From an uncultured Pelagibacteraceae bacterium (GTDB taxonomy: Bacteria > Pseudomonadota > Alphaproteobacteria > Pelagibacterales > Pelagibacteraceae), in contig CACORD010000002.1 in assembly GCA_902629535.1 (NCBI GenBank), forward strand, positions 62,001 through 126,000: a DNA stretch of 64,000 nucleotides. Reading direction: 5' to 3'. The notes under the pieces were generated by a model that had not been told where the DNA came from, searched no databases, and saw only the letters and a program-made list of their open reading frames with translations. Within the stretch, counting starts at the first letter, position 1; each line of letters begins with the position of its first letter. Below are positions 59,658 through 64,000 of the stretch, in pieces. A program made the position numbers and the translations under genes.

Positions 59658-61524
59658 TATAAGCGACAGCGCAACTAAGTTAAATTCGTTAAATCGAAGA
59701 ATGTTTATTCTTGCAACAGCTAAAATTATCATTCTAGGTGGAATAGTTAGTAGATTATTTTTTTTACAAGTTAAAGAGAATAAAAAATACTTAACACTAT
59801 CTGATAAAAATAGAATTCGAGAATGGAAATTACCCCCTATCAGAGGAGAATTTCAAGACTATTTTGGAAACACGATTGCTGGAAACTTTGAGGCTTACCA
59901 ACTCCATATCATACCAGAGGAGGTGGAGGATTTTAGATACGTAATTTATCGTGTGAAAGAATTATTGGAATTAAGTGAAAAACAATTTAAAAAAATTGTA
60001 AAAAAAAAGAATGAAATAAAACCTTGGGAAACATTAATTGTAGCAGATAATTTAAGTTGGGAAAAATTTTCCAAAATTAATAATCACCTTTATGATCTTA
60101 ATGGTGTTAAACCAGTCATCTCAATATCAAGAGATTACCCGTATAAAGAAAATTTCACTCATGTTTTGGGTTATGTAAGCCAGGCTAATGAAAATGACCT
60201 TCTAACAAATGAAAATATAAAAGAAAAATTTGTACCTGGATTAAAAGTTGGAAAAACAGGTTTAGAAAAATCATTTGAACAAAAATTAATTGGATCAAAT
60301 TCTGTAGAGCGATATGAGGTTAACGCTTATGGTAGAAGGATTAGTCAATTAGCATTTCAAAAAGGAGATAAGGGACAAACAATCAAACTTACAATAGATA
60401 CAAAAATTCAAGAATTAACCAATGAGTTACTAAAAGAAAAAGCAGGATCTATATGCGTTATGGATATTTATACGGGTGCAATAATTGCAATGCATTCTTC
60501 CCCGTCCTTTGATCCCAACTCTTTTGTCTTTGGAATAAGTCAAGATGAATGGCAATTGATAAGAAACAATCCAATGAAACCTCTAGTAAATAAATCATTA
60601 TCAGGAAATTACTCACCAGGATCAACCATAAAACCTATAGTTGCCTTATCCGCTTTAGAAAATGAAATTATCAAACCAGATTTTACAGTTCAGTGTAAAG
60701 GACACAAAAATCCTTTAGAATTGTATGGGCAAACCTATCATTGTTGGAAGAAAGAAGGACACGGATTTGTAAATTTAAGAGAAGCGATGAAACAATCTTG
60801 TGATACATATTTTTATGAGGTTGCAAGGCGATTAGGTGTAGATCGATTAAGCGTTACTGCAAAAAAATTTGGATTGGGGCAGAAAGTTTTTAAAGATATA
60901 TTCGATAATGAAAAGATGGGTTTGGTTCCTAATACAGAATGGAAAAAAAATGCATTAGGAAGAAATTGGGTGCTTGGTGAAACAATAATTACTGGTATTG
61001 GCCAAGGATTTATTCAAACAACTCCAATACAATTATGTTTGATGACTGCTCAAATAGCAAATGGTGGATACAAAATTTATCCTAAAATAGTGGCAAATGA
61101 TGACAATCAATATGCAGATAAGTTTACTCCATTATATAAAAAGTCTCGAAATATTAAGATTGTTCAAGATGCCATGTTTAGTTCAACAAATGAAGTAAGA
61201 GGAACTTCTTATAGATCTCGTTTGGATGATCCTAAATATCGATTTGCTGGTAAAACTGGAACTTCACAGGTCAAGAAAATAACTGAACGAGATCGTGAGT
61301 TAGATCTTAAAACATTTCAAATTCCTTATGAAGAGAGAGATCATGCTTTATATGTAGCTTTTGGGCCTTATCAAAGACCAAGGTATGCGTTAAGCATAAT
61401 TATAGAACATGGTGGCTCTGGAGGAACTGTTGCAGCCCCATTAGCTAAAGAATTATTTAAAATGATTGTTGATAGACATGAAATAAGAAAAAATTACGAC
61501 AACAAAAAATATTTGGATATCTAA
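59650..61524 (+). CDS. mrdA: Penicillin-binding protein 2
   Basis: 624 aa; NYSPGSTIKPIVAL (SxxK), SCDTYFYEVA (SxD), AGKTGTSQVKK (KTG). Confidence 0.96.
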   Translation: MISISDSATKLNSLNRRMFILATAKIIILGGIVSRLFFLQVKENKKYLTLSDKNRIREWKLPPIRGEFQDYFGNTIAGNFEAYQLHIIPEEVEDFRYVIYRVKELLELSEKQFKKIVKKKNEIKPWETLIVADNLSWEKFSKINNHLYDLNGVKPVISISRDYPYKENFTHVLGYVSQANENDLLTNENIKEKFVPGLKVGKTGLEKSFEQKLIGSNSVERYEVNAYGRRISQLAFQKGDKGQTIKLTIDTKIQELTNELLKEKAGSICVMDIYTGAIIAMHSSPSFDPNSFVFGISQDEWQLIRNNPMKPLVNKSLSGNYSPGSTIKPIVALSALENEIIKPDFTVQCKGHKNPLELYGQTYHCWKKEGHGFVNLREAMKQSCDTYFYEVARRLGVDRLSVTAKKFGLGQKVFKDIFDNEKMGLVPNTEWKKNALGRNWVLGETIITGIGQGFIQTTPIQLCLMTAQIANGGYKIYPKIVANDDNQYADKFTPLYKKSRNIKIVQDAMFSSTNEVRGTSYRSRLDDPKYRFAGKTGTSQVKKITERDRELDLKTFQIPYEERDHALYVAFGPYQRPRYALSIIIEHGGSGGTVAAPLAKELFKMIVDRHEIRKNYDNKKYLDI

Positions 61525-62648
61525 TGTACCAATATAGAAGATTTAATAACAAAAATGGTTTTTTCCAAAAATTTGGAAATTTAGATTATATCCTTTTATC
61601 ATGTCTTCTCATTCTCGGATTTATCAGTCTTGCAACAATGTACTCTACTGATGGAGGTGAAGTTTTATTTCATACAAGAAGTCACTTCATAAAATTTGTT
61701 GTTTTCTTTTCAATGATGCTTGTGATTTCGTTCATTAATATAAAATTTTGGTTTTCTCTTGGTTATTTATCCTACGCAGTTATTTTAGGAATGTTAATTT
61801 GGACTATAAATTTTGGTATTACTGCATCAGGATCTAAACGATGGATTGATTTATATTTTTTGAATATTCAGCCATCTGAATTAATGAAAATTTTTATTAT
61901 TTTATGTCTTGCGAAATATTTTCATAGAATGAAATCTCAACATGTTAACTCTTTTTATAGTATTTGTTTTTCTTTAATAATTATTTTTGTTCCAATGAGT
62001 TTAGTAATTATACAACCAGATTTAGGTACTTCATTACTTATTGCAATCAGTGGAATTGTTGTATTGTGGTTTGCTGGATTAAATCATAAATATTTTTTTT
62101 ACTCTTGTTTATTATCAATCATTTCATTGCCAATTATCATTTCTTTTCTAAAACCTTATCAAAAACTTAGAGTGCTAACTTTTCTTAATCCAGATAGGGA
62201 CCCTTTAGGAGCTGGTTATCAAATAATCCAATCTAAAATTGCAGTTGGATCAGGAGGTTTTACTGGTAAAGGTTTTTTAAAAGGAACACAAAGTTATCTA
62301 GAATTTCTTCCAGAGAAACATACAGACTTTATATTTACGCTTTTTTCAGAAGAATTTGGTTTTATAGGGTCAGTTTTGTTACTTTTAATTTATAGTATTA
62401 TAATTTACCGCGTTATCAGAATAGGTGCGCTTTCTAGAAGTTATTTTGCAAAATTATTTTGTTACAGCTTTGGAACATCAATTTTTATATATATTGTAAT
62501 AAATATGAGTATGGTTCTAGGTCTACTTCCTATTGTAGGTTCACCACTGCCCATAATGTCGTATGGTGGTTCATCAATGTTAGCCACGATGATAGGGTTT
62601 GGAATTGTGATGAGTGCCAAAACTCATAGCCAACAATCCATTGCATAA
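61524..62648 (+). CDS. rodA: Rod shape-determining SEDS glycosyltransferase RodA
   Basis: 374 aa; GSKRWIDLYFLNIQPSELMKI, QPDLGTSLLIA, FLPEKHTDFIFTLFSEEFG, LPIMSYGGSSM. Confidence 0.96.
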   Translation: MYQYRRFNNKNGFFQKFGNLDYILLSCLLILGFISLATMYSTDGGEVLFHTRSHFIKFVVFFSMMLVISFINIKFWFSLGYLSYAVILGMLIWTINFGITASGSKRWIDLYFLNIQPSELMKIFIILCLAKYFHRMKSQHVNSFYSICFSLIIIFVPMSLVIIQPDLGTSLLIAISGIVVLWFAGLNHKYFFYSCLLSIISLPIIISFLKPYQKLRVLTFLNPDRDPLGAGYQIIQSKIAVGSGGFTGKGFLKGTQSYLEFLPEKHTDFIFTLFSEEFGFIGSVLLLLIYSIIIYRVIRIGALSRSYFAKLFCYSFGTSIFIYIVINMSMVLGLLPIVGSPLPIMSYGGSSMLATMIGFGIVMSAKTHSQQSIA

Positions 62649-62698
62649 GTATAATTTGTCGCTTAATCTTAATTAATATTTCATTATATAGTCTTCTG

Positions 62699-63937
62699 AT
62701 GAATAAACTTAAGATAGGTATAGTTGGAGCTGGTATTCAAGGAATTTCTAATGCTTTATTTTTGCAGAAAAAAGGTTTTGATGTAACGATATTTGATAGA
62801 GAAAATCCAGGAAGCCCTGTAGCATCTTATGGAAATGCTGGTCATTTTTCTCCCTATGCTTCATTATCTTTAAATAGAACTGACATTTTATTAGATGTTC
62901 CTGCAATGTTAATGAGCTCAACAGGACCTCTTGCACTTAAATGGAATTATGTACCAAAAATGATCCCATGGTTTATGAAATTTATATTAAACACCACAAA
63001 AAATAAAATGATGCACACTGCAAAAAATATGCATCAAATTTTAGATTTAGCCTTACCTGCCTATGACGAATTATTTGATGAAATCGATATTGAAGGTTTA
63101 GTTGAAAACAAAGGTATTTTATACATTTGGAACGATCAAGATTTAAAAAGTAGAGAATTGGAGATTAATGTTAGGAAGGAACTAGGAGTTCAGCAACAAC
63201 TTGTAAATAAAAAAGAAATTCACGATCTTGAGCCTAATATAAAACCTTTTTATCATGCCGGTGTTTATTATCCTTACGCGAGACATGCAAGGAACCCAAA
63301 AAAAATTTTGCTTAAATTTTTTGATTTATTTCTTAAGAAGGGCGGCCAATTTAAAAAAACGGATGTTAAAAGTATAGACTTTCAAGATGAACAACCAATA
63401 TTAAAAACGGAAACTGAAAAATTTTTATTTGATAAAGTGGTGGTAGCCTGTGGAGCCTTTTCAAAAAAATTAACTGATAATTTAGATGAGAAAATACCTT
63501 TAGATACCGAGCGTGGTTATCATGTTCACTTTAAAGATTGCGACCATCTTTTACAAAGACCAGTTATTTTTTCAAATCGAGGATTTGGAATTACTCCAAT
63601 GGAACAAGGATTAAGAGTTGTAGGTACTGTAGAGTTTGGTGGATTGAAAAATCCTTTATCAAAATCTCGTATTAAAAATTTGATTAATAATGCAAAATAC
63701 ATGCTGGGAGATTTACCAGATCATGAAGATGAATGGTTAGGATTTAGACCAACATTACCTGATTTTTTGCCAGTTATGGGTCCATCAAAAAATCATAAAA
63801 ATGTATTCTATTGTTTTGGTCACCATCATTTAGGATGGACATTAGGACCAATATCTGGAAAGATTGTTTCTGGAATGATAGCTAAAGAAAACACTAATTT
63901 AAATTTAGCCCCTTATAGCTCAACAAGATTCAATTAG
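62699..63937 (+). CDS. FAD-dependent oxidoreductase, DadA-like (D-amino-acid dehydrogenase family)
   Basis: 412 aa; KIGIVGAGIQGISNALFLQKKGFDVTIFDRENPGSPVASYGNAGHFSPYA, GFRPTLPDFLPVMGPS. Confidence 0.85.
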   Translation: MNKLKIGIVGAGIQGISNALFLQKKGFDVTIFDRENPGSPVASYGNAGHFSPYASLSLNRTDILLDVPAMLMSSTGPLALKWNYVPKMIPWFMKFILNTTKNKMMHTAKNMHQILDLALPAYDELFDEIDIEGLVENKGILYIWNDQDLKSRELEINVRKELGVQQQLVNKKEIHDLEPNIKPFYHAGVYYPYARHARNPKKILLKFFDLFLKKGGQFKKTDVKSIDFQDEQPILKTETEKFLFDKVVVACGAFSKKLTDNLDEKIPLDTERGYHVHFKDCDHLLQRPVIFSNRGFGITPMEQGLRVVGTVEFGGLKNPLSKSRIKNLINNAKYMLGDLPDHEDEWLGFRPTLPDFLPVMGPSKNHKNVFYCFGHHHLGWTLGPISGKIVSGMIAKENTNLNLAPYSSTRFN

Positions 63938-63941
63938 TAAA

Positions 63942-64000
63942 ATGCAGAATACCAAAGCATATATAATGCTGGTATGTGCATCTTTATTTTGGGCTGGAAA
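63942..64000 (+). CDS. Start of a putative EamA/DMT-family transporter, cut by window edge
   Basis: ATG at 63942: MQNTKAYIMLVCASLFWAG, typical first TM of DMT permeases; only 19 residues visible. Confidence 0.45.
   Translation, partial: MQNTKAYIMLVCASLFWAG

Overview
AT-rich, gene-dense window that looks like a SAR11/Pelagibacterales-type alphaproteobacterial chromosome (inferred from gene content, very low GC and short spacers; no search was run). Most of it is housekeeping: trxB, ELM1-like, carB/carA, yqeY, dnaG, rpoD, mlaC/mlaA, rnpB, a ~20.8 kb co-directional mraZ-to-ligA division/cell-wall cluster, pepP, uvrD-type helicase, fumC, thyX, mrp, hflKC, degP-like, miaA, and ilvBHC-leuA-mreBCD-mrdA-rodA. 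No CRISPR array, transposase, integrase or phage module was seen. The points most worth a second look are: (1) a 235-aa protein in the ftsA slot that appears to be a reduced FtsA, without ATPase motifs but with a C-terminal amphipathic-helix-like tail; (2) ftsZ placed between mraZ and rsmH; (3) three 10-bp-phased CCCATA boxes over a TTGACA-17-TAATAT promoter at mraZ; (4) a circularly permuted two-piece tmRNA gene with a readable tag (ANESYALAA); (5) an exact 25-nt hairpin direct repeat, one copy in the tmRNA gene and one directly upstream of an FkbM methyltransferase, bracketing an orphan small ORF and a cluster of GANTC sites; (6) a tRNA-Val(GAC) with non-canonical D- and T-loops immediately after rpoD.
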